A DNA stretch of 64,000 bases from Liolophura sinensis (Eukaryota; Mollusca; Polyplacophora; Chitonida; Chitonidae). The position numbers were made by a program, and so were the translations under genes. The notes under the pieces are model-generated. The model ran no database searches. It saw only the letters and a program-made list of their open reading frames with translations, and was not told the DNA's origin. The stretch spans positions 28,255,608 to 28,319,607 of the forward strand of contig NC_088300.1 of NCBI RefSeq assembly GCF_032854445.1, written 5' to 3'. Within the stretch, counting starts at the first letter, position 1. Every line of letters begins with the position of its first letter. Below are positions 55,101 through 62,945 of this stretch, piece by piece.

Positions 55101-56122
55101 TCATTGTAACAACATGTAACTTGATTGTTTTACAGGAGCTGGAAAAATCGAGAGCATCTCCACCAGATAAGATTTGGAAGCGGTTGAAAAAGCGTGCATC
55201 TACCCCGATACCAGTACCTCCATCTCGTCCAGTCAGTCAGGGCAACAGAAGCTCAAAGGCTTCCACCCCCCGAGGTCTCCCGTGAGAACACCATGGGTAC
55301 CCCAATTGTGGACCAAGGAACTGCAAGATGTGGCTGATGAAGGATGACAGGATTGTGTCCACGCCTGACACAGGCTTTGGCCCCCAATCCTCACCAGGCA
55401 CCAAGACAGGACAACCAGGGTCGCCAGTGGCCTGTCTACAGAAGGCACGCAGACTTCAATGAGTCTCTCCGGGAGGCTGCTCAAAAGTGCAGACCTCATA
55501 GAGTGTGTTGATAATCTGAACAGAGACCAGGTCCAAGGGGATTATGCCGAGGAGATGGATCACCCCTAAAGTGGCTGAGGAACTGGATTGTCCTGAAAGG
55601 GCTGTAAAGATGCCATTATCTGTGTACATGGAAGATGGTGCTACATTGGGGCAGAGTCACAAGAGGAACATGTCCCGAAGCCAGGTGTATCCTTCCAGAC
55701 AGAGGGAGTCAGTCACAGTGATCCCTCTGCCTGTGAAGTGGCAGAAGTCATGCACAGAACTCCATCCACACACGCCTCACAAGTACCAGTACAAGCTGGC
55801 TAAACTTGCTTCTGGTACTCCAAAAGGGACAGATGAAGTACCCAGCCGCTCCTCCAGTCGCCGCAAATTGGTCAGCAGGGAGGTCCAAAGGGAGAGAGAC
55901 AGGGTGCAGATGGGGGCTCAGCACAGTTACAATGGTCTTGATGTCCGCTACAGCATCCTGGTTGGTCACCTGGACAATGTGGACAATGCTTACCAGGGCC
56001 CTGTCATACAGCAGGCGGTGCTTAGCAAGAGCACAGGGTTTGAGGTGTCTCCGGTGGACATGAAGTCAGTATCCACTGCTGGAGAAATGCTGGCGGATGG
56101 ATCACACACAAACACAGAGTAG
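33357..56122 (+). CDS. HEATR4: HEAT repeat-containing protein 4, 13 coding exons
   Basis: A predicted intracellular alpha-solenoid protein; the molecular role of HEATR4 is not established. Coding exons: 33357-34174, 38165-38400, 40139-40285, 40863-41086, 41390-41504, 42347-42663, 46843-47037, 47704-47808, 51601-51784, 53067-53252, 53735-53933, 54256-54469, 55136-56122. Every intron is GT-AG and every junction phase fits (2,1,1,0,1,0,0,0,1,1,2,0). The total is about 1308 codons, longer than the roughly 1000-residue vertebrate protein. Residues 1-513 are a low-complexity and charged N-terminal part with the conserved stretch NTLYETDNLFQQEWLTG. Residues about 514-980 are consecutive HEAT-type helix pairs, with marks such as DRWAAAQCLAHYG, LMWNDWNKEVRSAAAQALG and GVRAEACHSL. 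These match my memory of HEATR4, which is why I use the name. Residues 981-1308 form a basic, Ser/Pro-rich tail interrupted by about four frame breaks. A TTTTCAG acceptor at 33331-33337 implies an upstream 5' UTR exon. Confidence 0.87.
34175..38164 (+). other. HEATR4 intron 1
   Basis: About 4 kb of AT-rich sequence. It holds poly(A)-like stretches near 36160-36190, a GACA microsatellite (37090-37115) and many copies of TGTACATG-type motifs at 36780-37060. No coding segment recognised. Confidence 0.7.
37090..37115. repeat. GACA microsatellite in HEATR4 intron 1
   Basis: Five to six AGAC units. Confidence 0.9.
38165..38400 (+). CDS. HEATR4: HEATR4 exon 2
   Basis: Acceptor TTTTTGTCAG and donor GTACGA at 38401. 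The two bases AA carried from exon 1 plus T give Asn, then LLDKVYGEPKPEAKRFSLV (residues about 273-351). The exon is rich in charged residues with no clear fold. Confidence 0.8.
38401..40138 (+). other. HEATR4 intron 2
   Basis: Unremarkable AT-rich intron apart from a degenerate SINE-like stretch at about 39790-40020. Confidence 0.65.
39790..40020. mobile_element. Degenerate SINE-like repeat in HEATR4 intron 2
   Basis: GGTTCAATCCCAGCC resembles a B box. Downstream lie CTTCCCACCATAAACTGACA and a tail-like TTTTACACCATACTTAAGAA in the opposite sense, suggesting two nested or fused fragments. Confidence 0.5.
40139..40285 (+). CDS. HEATR4: HEATR4 exon 3
   Basis: Acceptor ATGTTGTAG, donor GTGATC at 40286, phase 1 at both ends. 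It encodes a proline-containing stretch (FKPPSPVTLRDVIHPKV) and NTLYETDNLFQQEWLTG, the best conserved element before the HEAT region. The exon is too short to stand out as an ORF and was found from phase and splice sites. Confidence 0.8.
40863..41086 (+). CDS. HEATR4: HEATR4 exon 4
   Basis: Starts after ATCATTGCCAG; the alternative AG eight bases downstream would give a stop within a few codons. It encodes residues about 401-475, very basic, with YEKKLQTTFPRDPESWYPD and KMHKW-like charged segments. Donor GTGAGT at 41087. Confidence 0.8.
41390..41504 (+). CDS. HEATR4: HEATR4 exon 5
   Basis: Acceptor TTTTTTAAATCAG, donor GTTAGT at 41505, phase 0 in and 1 out. It encodes DTADVIKIISPDYDPDLRGS and a basic run. 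It is short and supported mainly by clean phase agreement on both sides. Confidence 0.72.
42347..42663 (+). CDS. HEATR4: HEATR4 exon 6: start of the HEAT-repeat block
   Basis: Joined from exon 5 as T|TG, giving LDEWQSQWHLAGQYADSTPD, then helix pairs LIHDMADIQPHVRLKAVATV and FKALEYLLDDKHRQVKRAAA (residues about 514-619). The aliphatic and Ala-Arg spacing is typical of HEAT repeats. Donor CAG|GTAAGA at 42664. Confidence 0.87.
42664..46842 (+). other. HEATR4 intron 6
   Basis: About 4.2 kb without exon-like sequence in phase. It contains a short poly-C near 43759 and a degenerate tandem repeat at about 45880-46270. Confidence 0.65.
45880..46270. repeat. Degenerate tandem repeat in HEATR4 intron 6
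   Basis: A motif near GCCATATCTCAGAAATGATT recurs at about 45888, 45940, 45998, 46170, 46208 and 46245, with irregular spacing and strong divergence. Confidence 0.6.
46843..47037 (+). CDS. HEATR4: HEATR4 exon 7: HEAT repeats
   Basis: Sixty-five codons, phase 0 at both ends, acceptor TTGTTTTCAAG, donor GTAAGC at 47038. It encodes AEEIMREALKGDNSVDRWAA and GELIQQLLATEDSIKHERAI, one and a half helix pairs, following directly from NPNPQ-type sequence in exon 6. Confidence 0.87.
47704..47808 (+). CDS. HEATR4: HEATR4 exon 8: HEAT repeats
   Basis: Thirty-five codons between TTGTTTTCACAG and GTATTT, phase 0. It encodes MVAEHLNSSSWRHKVIACKV and VFPTLHSNINK. It fits between exons 7 and 9 without disturbing the phase. 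Confidence 0.8.
47809..51600 (+). other. HEATR4 intron 8
   Basis: Contains A/T-rich runs at 47886-47960 and 48515-48540, a G run interrupted by one A at 49589-49611, and a 5'-truncated SINE at 50066-50196. No exon recognised. Confidence 0.65.
50066..50196 (+). mobile_element. 5'-truncated SINE, main family, HEATR4 intron 8
   Basis: CATGCTGGCTTCCTCTCTGG, CAGCAACCTGCAGATGGTCG and an AAATAAATAAATAAAG tail; the head and part of the body are deleted. Confidence 0.8.
51601..51784 (+). CDS. HEATR4: HEATR4 exon 9: HEAT repeats
   Basis: Acceptor TGTGTGTCAG, donor GTGAGA at 51785. It encodes LANLMWNDWNKEVRSAAAQA followed by a second helix pair (ERMRVEAIARVGQLG), residues about 720-780. This is the most HEATR4-like segment of the gene. 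Confidence 0.88.
51785..53066 (+). other. HEATR4 intron 9
   Basis: AT-rich intron with short homopolymers (T run near 52027, A run near 52506). Nothing else seen. Confidence 0.6.
53067..53252 (+). CDS. HEATR4: HEATR4 exon 10: HEAT repeats
   Basis: Acceptor TGTTGCCAG, donor GTAAGC at 53253, phase 1 to phase 1. It encodes LLQPFLQCFDDPYISVRSEA and VIKKLIYRATYDTTWKVKAM, residues about 781-842. Confidence 0.87.
53735..53933 (+). CDS. HEATR4: HEATR4 exon 11: HEAT repeats
   Basis: Acceptor GTTCCTGCAG, donor GTAAGT at 53934. It encodes TLGRIGVASPEVKACLLWAL, YEEKEGVRAEACHSLIVLG and a final helix LQERLLVETSELVRQ, residues about 843-908. Confidence 0.87.
54256..54469 (+). CDS. HEATR4: HEATR4 exon 12: end of the HEAT block
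   Basis: Acceptor TTCATAG; CA carried from exon 11 plus G restores Gln. It encodes DALKMVGINALDDVDMVADI, a cysteine-containing helix, and a charged linker, residues about 909-980. Donor GTAAGC at 54470. Confidence 0.86.
55136..56122 (+). CDS. HEATR4: HEATR4 last exon, with about four compensating frame breaks
   Basis: Acceptor TGTTTTACAG. The frame opens as ELEKSRASPPDKIWKRLKKR and meets a TGA at 55283. Coding-like sequence continues in other frames: TPWVPQLWTKELQDVADE, then DDRIVSTPDTGFGPQSSPG, then TSMSLSGRLLKSADLIECVD, then the uninterrupted PKVAEELDCPERAVKMPL to a TAG at 56120-56122. The switches fall at about 55266-55271 (C run, one base short), 55340-55344 (one base extra), 55428-55433 (one short) and 55563-55566 (C run, one extra). 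They sum to zero, so the last part returns to the starting frame. The tail is basic and Ser/Thr/Pro-rich. The alternative is that the protein really ends at 55283. Confidence 0.7.
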
Positions 56123-56640
56123 CTGCAAGTAAACCGATATGTGCTGAGAACAAAGTGATGTAATGCTTCTGTGGATTTTTTGGTTTTTTTTTATTAAATT
56201 AATTATTAGGTAAAAATTATAAAATAATTAAGGTTTGCTTCTTTATAAAAGGAAACATTGTATGTATCTATACAGCTAACTGTATCTGCTCAGTGGCACT
56301 GAAACAGAATAATATAAGAAATAACTTATTTATAAAATTTATAAAGGATATTTTGATATTTTTAAACTATACTTGGTTTGGCTGCTTACATGATAATAAT
56401 ATACTAAAGCACAATCTGTGATAGTTATTGTTTGTACCCATTTCCATTTGTTAAATTATATAACATTTTATCTAATGTCAGTGTTTGGTTGGTTTCTTTG
56501 TATAAGTGATTAAACATTAGTGCTTTATTGTACATTTTCCCTTTTCCACTTTGAAAAAGTACGTTTCTGCGTGCTATAGCAGTATACTGTGCCACCTTTG
56601 TTACCATTGCCTATTGCTACTTTTTTCTCTGCTCACTGCC
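56123..56640 (+). other. Likely HEATR4 3' UTR
   Basis: AT-rich non-coding sequence after the last stop. ATTAAA at 56193-56198 is the nearest poly(A)-signal-like hexamer; I saw no canonical AATAAA close by. The right limit is a guess. Confidence 0.4.
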
Positions 56641-57764
56641 AGCTTTCAACGAACAAATTCGCATCCACATCAATGTAAGTATTAAATATATGGACCATGC
56701 AGCTGTTTCCTCTCCTCTGGGCACCTTTAACGAACAAATTTCGACTCCACTTCCGTTTAACTATTTTCTCAGTTCATTTTTAAACGAACAACTTTCAACT
56801 TTCAATTAGCAACTTTCTTATTCACTTTGTTTCAATTTATGTTATATTAGGTATCTGCAATTGTAATTGTCGGAAATACCCCGGCTTGTTTGTATAGTAA
56901 AATCGGTTTTTGGGAGGCGCATTCGACATTTTTGACGAATGCCCCCTGTTCAGCCTTGTTTCAGCTGAAAGAAGCCCCTTTAATCACAAGAATCTCTGAT
57001 ACTTTGGTGTTGATAAACTAGTTCAAGTTGCGGCCAATGATGCCAACGATGTAGGGAGTTTTGCGTTAGTGTATCGGTGCATGTTTCGTTTTCTTTTTGT
57101 GTTGTTAAAAAAAAAAAAAAAAAAGACGAAGGATTTTTCAAGTGAAACGTCAGTCCATGCGTTGCACGTTTATCTTTATGGCACTTCTGAAAAACAAAGG
57201 CCATTTGTTTGGTGTGGTTGTTGTTTGTTATAGTAATGGTGTTTGTCTGAGGGCGATATATATAGTCTGAATCGTCATGTCATCACGGTGGGTAATGAGG
57301 AATAATGGCACCTACCCGTGTGTGGTATGGAGGCAGACTCGTTTTAACTACTGAAGTATACCTACAGGCCTTCTTGGTTAACTGTTCAGCTTCAATTGTG
57401 TTGTCTCCCACTTCTCAAAAGAAACAGTACAGTGCTTTCCACAGCTCTGGAGCACAATGCTGCACATTTCGCAGACGCGCAGATGCTAACTTTGGCTATT
57501 ACCATCCATCCGCGAGGCCAATCTTCTCACACATTCCTGTCCACGCACGATCTGTCATCTTGGTTAGGCCCTGCTACCCCATTATTATTAAACCCATCGA
57601 TCATAAACACCCATCCGTCTTTTGTACGAACAAGAATTTGAATACTAATTCCAAAAACACTGAGTAAATCAGGACCAATGGCTCAGATACACATTTAATC
57701 GAAAGTACAGTGTACCACTGGCGATGCACATTTGGTTTAAACCAGTATGTAGGATACAGAGTTT
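56641..57764. other. No gene seen
   Basis: Repeated TTTCAACGAACAAATT/AACGAACAA motifs at 56643-56800 and an A run at 57107-57124. The 120-codon ORF at 57305 has no support. Confidence 0.5.
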
Positions 57765-57965
57765 AACTTGTGGAATATACCTAAGGGTGGACTGTTAATG
57801 GCTTCTGTCTGCCATCCAATAACCATTGGATCGCAGGGTTCGAATCCGGCTATGGCTGTTTCGCCCGCAGCTTATGTCAAGAAATTTTTCACATTCGGGA
57901 CGAGATGTGGTGGTTTCTCATGGGCTGTTTCCCGATTCCTCCATCAGTACAAGAGGGCGTAAGAG
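57765..57965 (+). mobile_element. Possible tRNA-derived SINE fragment
   Basis: GGTTCGAATCC at about 57838-57848 is a near-perfect pol III B box. The following CACATTCGGGACGAGATGTG and CATGGGCTGTTTCCCGATTC are SINE-body-like. The left part (CTTCTGTCTGCCATCCAATA) is less clear. Confidence 0.5.
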
Positions 57966-58140
57966 AAAGCAAGTCAGTAAAAATATGTACATGTACATAT
58001 GTGAGGAATATGTACATGTATATAACAATTGAGGGTAACGGAGTTCGTGTTGGGATAATTAAATGACTTATTTAGTGTGGACATTTTTGTACAATTTGAA
58101 CAACACTAATTAGAGTCCCTGACGGTAGTCTTACTGTTTT

Positions 58141-58201
58141 AGGCTTGCCCGTGTCGTTATTGTGGACACGGGCAAGCCTTGACCAACTGGGTTGGTCAAG
58201 G
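58141..58201. repeat. Two adjacent, overlapping perfect hairpins
   Basis: AGGCTTGCCCGTGTC (58141-58155) pairs with 58165-58179 across a 9-base loop. CCTTGACCAAC (58177-58187) pairs with 58191-58201 across a 3-base loop. The two stems share three bases, so both cannot be fully formed at once. Confidence 0.92.
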
Positions 58202-58282
58202 GATGATCAGGATTAAACCACAGGAGACGAGTGAACCTTTAGCAGATAAACACTACGTGTATAATGTTCGACAAAAGAAAGA

Positions 58283-58928
58283 ATGGCGCGTTTCGGTTTG
58301 AAACAATGGAGTTTCTATGAACACTGTTTGAGCAACATAGGTAAGCTGTGGTGTTACTGGAGAGAAATTATGCCAATCGGTTGTAATGGATTCATTTGGT
58401 ACGGGAGACAATTTTCTTTGAATCCTTCGAGGGGCTACCCAGTAGAATGGTCTTTTTGTTCAGACTTTGACGTGCATGATGTTTTCTGGTCAGTTGGGTT
58501 TATCCAAAGCTACAATGAATGTTACCATACGCTGAAATTAAAGCTATGTGTGAGATGCGCTTTATTATCACGCGCCAAAGCAAGATACCTAGGTCGTTGT
58601 GAGACTAAGATTTGTCTAAATAATAAACCAGTCATAATTGTGATGAGGACTAATTACGTCTGTTGGCAAAGTCGGATATATGTTTTGGATGGTAATTACT
58701 TGCACACAACCCCTCGTCCCGTGCTGTATGAGGAAGAATGTTCGAAAGTACGTCACTGGGCGAAGCTTTGCTAACAGATGTGGCATCCAGACCAACCCTG
58801 ACAGCACATGTCAAATGACCGGAATGCTCAGACAACTCAACAGCCTTGTTAACGATCTGTACTTCACTAATGCAAGAAGCAATGAACGTTTCAGGGGCCC
58901 GGTAACAAAAGTATTGAGGCGGCGATGA
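58283..58928 (+). other. Two overlapping ORFs, doubtful gene
   Basis: An ORF of 163 codons (58283-58774, rich in Cys and Trp) overlaps one ending at 58928 in the next frame, with RKYVTGRSFANRCGIQTNPD and a basic end VTKVLRRR. A single-base shift near 58740-58750 would join them into about 215 codons. I recognise no domain, signal peptide or splice site. An ORF of this length can occur by chance in a window this size. Confidence 0.22.
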
Positions 58929-59132
58929 ACAGCTCGCACCGTAAGAGATGATACAAAGACTGACGTGAAGAGGCAGTCAGTGGGAAAACGAAAGTGACTT
59001 TGTAACCAGGCTATCTGCGTGTCTTGATTACTGGGAAGAAAGTTAGTTGTAAAACCAGTTATAGACTACATCTAATGTGCGAAAAAAACACGAATAAGAG
59101 AAAAATTCACAGATATTCTACAGGCCTATATA

Positions 59133-59190
59133 CTGTGAAAGGTTTGTTCGTGAGGTAATTGTCTGACTGACTCAGAGCGTTTTAAAAGAG
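59133..59190. repeat. 58-bp direct repeat, left of copy A
   Basis: CTGTGAAAGGTTTGTTCGTG through TTTAAAAGAG; its partner lies exactly 600 bases to the right with about three mismatches. Confidence 0.85.
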
Positions 59191-59729
59191 GCAAAACAGA
59201 ACAGTAATAATTGTTTCGCCGCATCATTCACAATATTGGCTGCTGTAATTCTGGGCCCGCTTTCACAAACTTCGTAAGTCATATGTCTCGAGAAAACTTG
59301 TCCAGGAATTATTGCATCATAATTTTAAAGAAATTTTGAGTTAGGCCTACGACGTTTTACTTCTGGGCAGCAATATTGTGTAGAGAAGAGCACCCGCTCT
59401 TGCGCGGTTCACTTTTCCCCCCACTATTTCGCTTCGGCTAAATTTTGCAAACCTTTATAGGTTACCTCTTTATACATCCAAATTTCTACAGTTTTCATCG
59501 GAAAGTTCATGGAGGAACGATTTAGATTGCAGATTTTGTATGCTAGAGATATTATTTGGAGTAAAATGAGTAAAGTATCATGAGATTTAAAGCTGATATG
59601 ATGAGCATATATAATTCCAGTAAGATTGCTTTGTTTTTGCTATTTACCATTTGAATTTACTCTCCAAAAATGCGTTAAATTTAACAGAAAGTCTGCTTTC
59701 TGGAGTGATACTAGAACATATATTCTGTT
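59188..59729. repeat. Dispersed repeat copy A (duplicated at 62186)
   Basis: Runs from GAGGCAAAACAGAACAGTAA to ACATATATTCTGTT and matches 62186-62802 in the same orientation with few differences. It lacks about 105 bases present in copy B after ATTGGCTGCTGTAATT. No ORF of note. Confidence 0.88.
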
Positions 59730-59732
59730 CTT

Positions 59733-59790
59733 CTGTGAAAGGTTTATTCGTGAGGTAATTGTCTGACTGACTCAGAGAGGTTTAAAAGAG
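59733..59790. repeat. 58-bp direct repeat, right of copy A
   Basis: Partner of 59133-59190, flanking copy A like terminal direct repeats. Confidence 0.85.
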
Positions 59791-60015
59791 TAAAAGGATT
59801 TTGGATTTATCAAGAGATATTTTCGTTCCAGCTTTGTACAACTGTAAATACAGTAATTTCGGACAAACTACCGTACTCCTTAGAGTGGATGTGTTGTCAA
59901 AATTATTGATGAATGGCACTTGTTAATTGGCTGAATATAAAGAAAATAGTTGTAATGTAGTTTAACACGCTTTAAAAGTGATGTCTCTTACACTTACCCA
60001 ACCTGTTTTGCAGCA

Positions 60016-60147
60016 GCAAGGTATGATGGAAGAACGACCAAAATGCTATTTCGCTCCCAAAATTCTGATTAAGTCTCAGGTCCTGCGGTTCAAACTTCGT
60101 TTAGTAAATCGACTGACCCCTGATGATGATCTGGTGGTGTTCCAGGT
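60016..60147 (+). other. Possible isolated exon (weak DM10-like resemblance)
   Basis: It follows a good acceptor (CAACCTGTTTTGCAG) and reads MEERPKCYFAPKILIKSQVL, then RFKLRLVNRLTPDDDLVVFQ. VLRF...LV followed by Pro-Asp-Asp is faintly like DM10 domains of EFHC-type ciliary proteins. No continuation exon was found and its donor (GTTTGG) is weak and inside a tandem repeat. It is probably a relic or chance. Confidence 0.18.
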
Positions 60148-60322
60148 TTGGACAAATATTCTGATTGGTCAGTTGTGCTTTGTTGATGTCCAGGATTGGA
60201 CAACGCTGTAGCAGGTCAGTTGTGCTCTGTTGATGTCCAGATTAGGATAATGCTGTAGATGGTCAGTTGTGCTCTGTTGATTTTCCAGGCTTGGAGAATG
60301 TTGTAACTGGTCAGTTGTTGTT
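60140..60322. repeat. 47-bp tandem repeat, about four units
   Basis: GGTCAGTTGTGCTCTGTTGA recurs at 60167, 60214, 60261 and 60309, each preceded by TCCAGGATTGGACAA-like sequence. Confidence 0.85.
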
Positions 60323-60933
60323 GATAATGTGTCATACGAGACTGGCATTGTTCTGCATACAGAGAGCGTGGTTAGCGGGGTATCGCATCACGCACGTACA
60401 CCCATTTTATACCATAAGATTGATTCAGAATTCTGTACTTTTTTGAGTGGTAAATTACCACAAAATGGTGGTCTAAATATTGACCCCAGTGGCATCCATG
60501 CTCTCCACGAGTAGATCAGCCGATCTGCTCTCTGTAAGCAATGTATGCAAATCAATCGGATGTTTTACCTGCTGTGACAGAATAATAACCCAAATAGCTT
60601 GGTCTTGCAATGTAGCAGCGTTTAGCATTCACCTGGCTTATATGTAGACGAATACAAACTGTTGTCCACGATGATGTTCTGTTTGTGCAAAGTTTGTTCA
60701 GGTGGTTGACTGATTCACGTTCAGACACACCAAGGCTTGACTAGATAAATAGGTAAATGTATACAGAAAACTTTTTTTGCCCAGTATTTCTTTTGGGATA
60801 TTATATAATGCATTGAAAAACAGGGCTCTGTATCAACACAGTATAGTGGTGTTGGTGACAGATCACCATCACTGTGTGAAACTGAAAGAAAATAAAACAG
60901 ATAATTTAATGTGAGTTACTTCCGAAGGGGGGA

Positions 60934-61218
60934 CTGCTTTGGGGACCTAATGGTGAGAGCGTCCGCCTCGAAGTCGGAGACCTGAGATCAAACCCGGGCG
61001 AGGTCATATGTACCAAAGACTTTAAAAGTGGTACCTGTTGCTGCCTCGCATGGCTCCCATCATTGAGAAGCCAGGGAAACAGGAGTGGTTGGCTTGGTGT
61101 CTTGTCTGGTGTCTTAATCATGGTATTTCAGTGGCGGCAGAAGGATAAGACATACACCTACTGATTCCTCGTCGTTATATAACTTAAAAATGTTGAGTAC
61201 AACGTAAAGCCCTAAATA
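60934..61218 (+). mobile_element. SINE, third tRNA-head family
   Basis: The head GGACCTAATGGTGAGAGCGT, CCGCCTCGAAGTCGGAGAC and GAGATCAAACCCGGGCGAGG resemble a tRNA 5' half, anticodon arm and B box. The 3' end AATGTTGAGTACAACGTAAA is close to that of the second SINE family. The tRNA-like cloverleaf is imperfect, so I do not call a tRNA gene. Confidence 0.85.
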
Positions 61219-62185
61219 TACGTACATAGATGTATACATTTCGAAAGAGAGGTTGGAACAGACCTAAACGGCCACATTTTCTCTTCTGGCTTGCTTGGTA
61301 GCGCTGTAAAAAAACTTTTAATCGGGTATTCTTACGAGATAAATGAATGCGCAATTTTGGGATGACTTTATCGATGCCGCATATATAAATTTGGTCTAGT
61401 GTTCTCTTTTCTTTTAATAACGTTTTATGGATATGTATTCGTTTATAAGATTTATGGTTTACCTTGTTACAGAAAACTGAGGAAAGGTACGTATATATAT
61501 AACACTGTTCTTAACCCTGTCTTAAAGCCGACTCAACTGTGTGAATATGACCTCCCACGCAGTAGGCTATATTGTTTGAGGACGAACAAATTTTCTCTTA
61601 TCCAGATTACACCACGTTACTTTGACAAGTTCCCACCGTTTGATATTTTATAATTGGCCACTTTTTCAATGAATAACTTCAAAGGGTACATTTCGTTTTA
61701 AAATGTGACAGAAATTATGCATAAAAAAGGCTGTGAAGCCATGTGTAGGTGATGATAAATGCTAATGCTTGTCTGGATGGGTATATCACAGGCCGCGATA
61801 GTCCGGCATATACCGTCCATTTCTGCCATATGCAATATTTCCCACACTTCTCAGTGTGAAAAGTTCATGTACATGTTGAAAGATCGCCGATCTCATGAAT
61901 GCTTTCTCCACGTGGTGCACGCATGCGTGTTGTTGACAGGAGATCACATCAAATTGACTACTTCAAACGATTCCGTGTCCCTAAGGGTGATGTGATGACA
62001 AGTTACTGTGAGTCCGGGAATGAAATGAGGACAAAAAACAAAAATAAACAACAAAACAAAATGTTTTACGTTGGTTTACAAAAAACGTTCAGCAAATATG
62101 ACACAAGGATGTATTCTAAGGGGACAAAACTGAAGGCTGTGTGAGCTGATGAGCCTACATTGTTATATATGACAGGTCTTAGCCG
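61219..62185. other. No gene seen
   Basis: Unique AT-rich sequence with short ORFs only. Confidence 0.55.
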
Positions 62186-62802
62186 GAGGCAAAACAGGAC
62201 AGTAATAATTGTTTCGCCGCATCATTCACAATATTGGCAGCTGTCATTCAGCTTCCGAAATTATACACGGGCTATATCGGTTTTTCAACTTGTATTTTAT
62301 CATACATGTACAATGATCGTTGTTAAAGGGATATGACTAGGGAATTCAAGGTACACTGGGCCCGCTTTTACAAAACTTCGTAAGTTATATGTCTCGTGAA
62401 AACTTGTCCAGGAATTATTGCACCATAATTTTAAAGAAATTTTGAGTCAGGCCTATGACGTTTTACTCCTGGGCAGCAATATTCTGTAGAGAAGAGCACC
62501 CGCTCTTGCGCGGTCCACTTTCCCCCCCACTCTTTCGCCTCGACTAAATTTTGCAAACCCTTATAGGTTCATGGGAAAATTCATGGAGGAACGATTTAGA
62601 TTGCAGATTTTGTATGCTAGAGATATTATTTGGAGTAAAATGAGTAAAGTATCATGAGATTTAAAGCTGATATGATGAGCATATATAATTCCAGTAAGAA
62701 AGCATTGTTTTTGCTACTTACCATTTGAATTTACTCCAAAAATGCGTTAAATTTAACAGAAAGTCTGTTTTCTGGAGTGATACTAGAACATATATTCTGT
62801 TG
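62186..62802. repeat. Dispersed repeat copy B
   Basis: Direct duplicate of 59188-59729 about 3 kb away, with an extra internal block at about 62251-62355. Both contain GGGCCCGCTTTCACAAACTT-like sequence, reminiscent of MITE termini. Confidence 0.88.
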
Positions 62803-62945
62803 TTGCAGCAGATTATTCTGTGAAATATAGCACATATTCTATTAATTCAACATGAAGATTGTATTAGACTAACAGGACATTGTCTGGACTTTGATTGAGT
62901 GTTATGTTTTAATAACAGAATACATTCTAGCCTGAGAAACTCACA
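62790..62945 (-). repeat. Dispersed repeat, related to 8690-8872
   Basis: It overlaps the end of copy B and continues it. It holds CAGATTATTCTGTGAAATAT, AGCACATATTC and TAGACTAACAGGACA, and ends ACATTCTAG. Confidence 0.65.

Noticed and set aside
57305-57667. 120-codon ORF
   Set aside because: No recognisable similarity; a second long ORF overlaps it in another frame and its composition is unremarkable.
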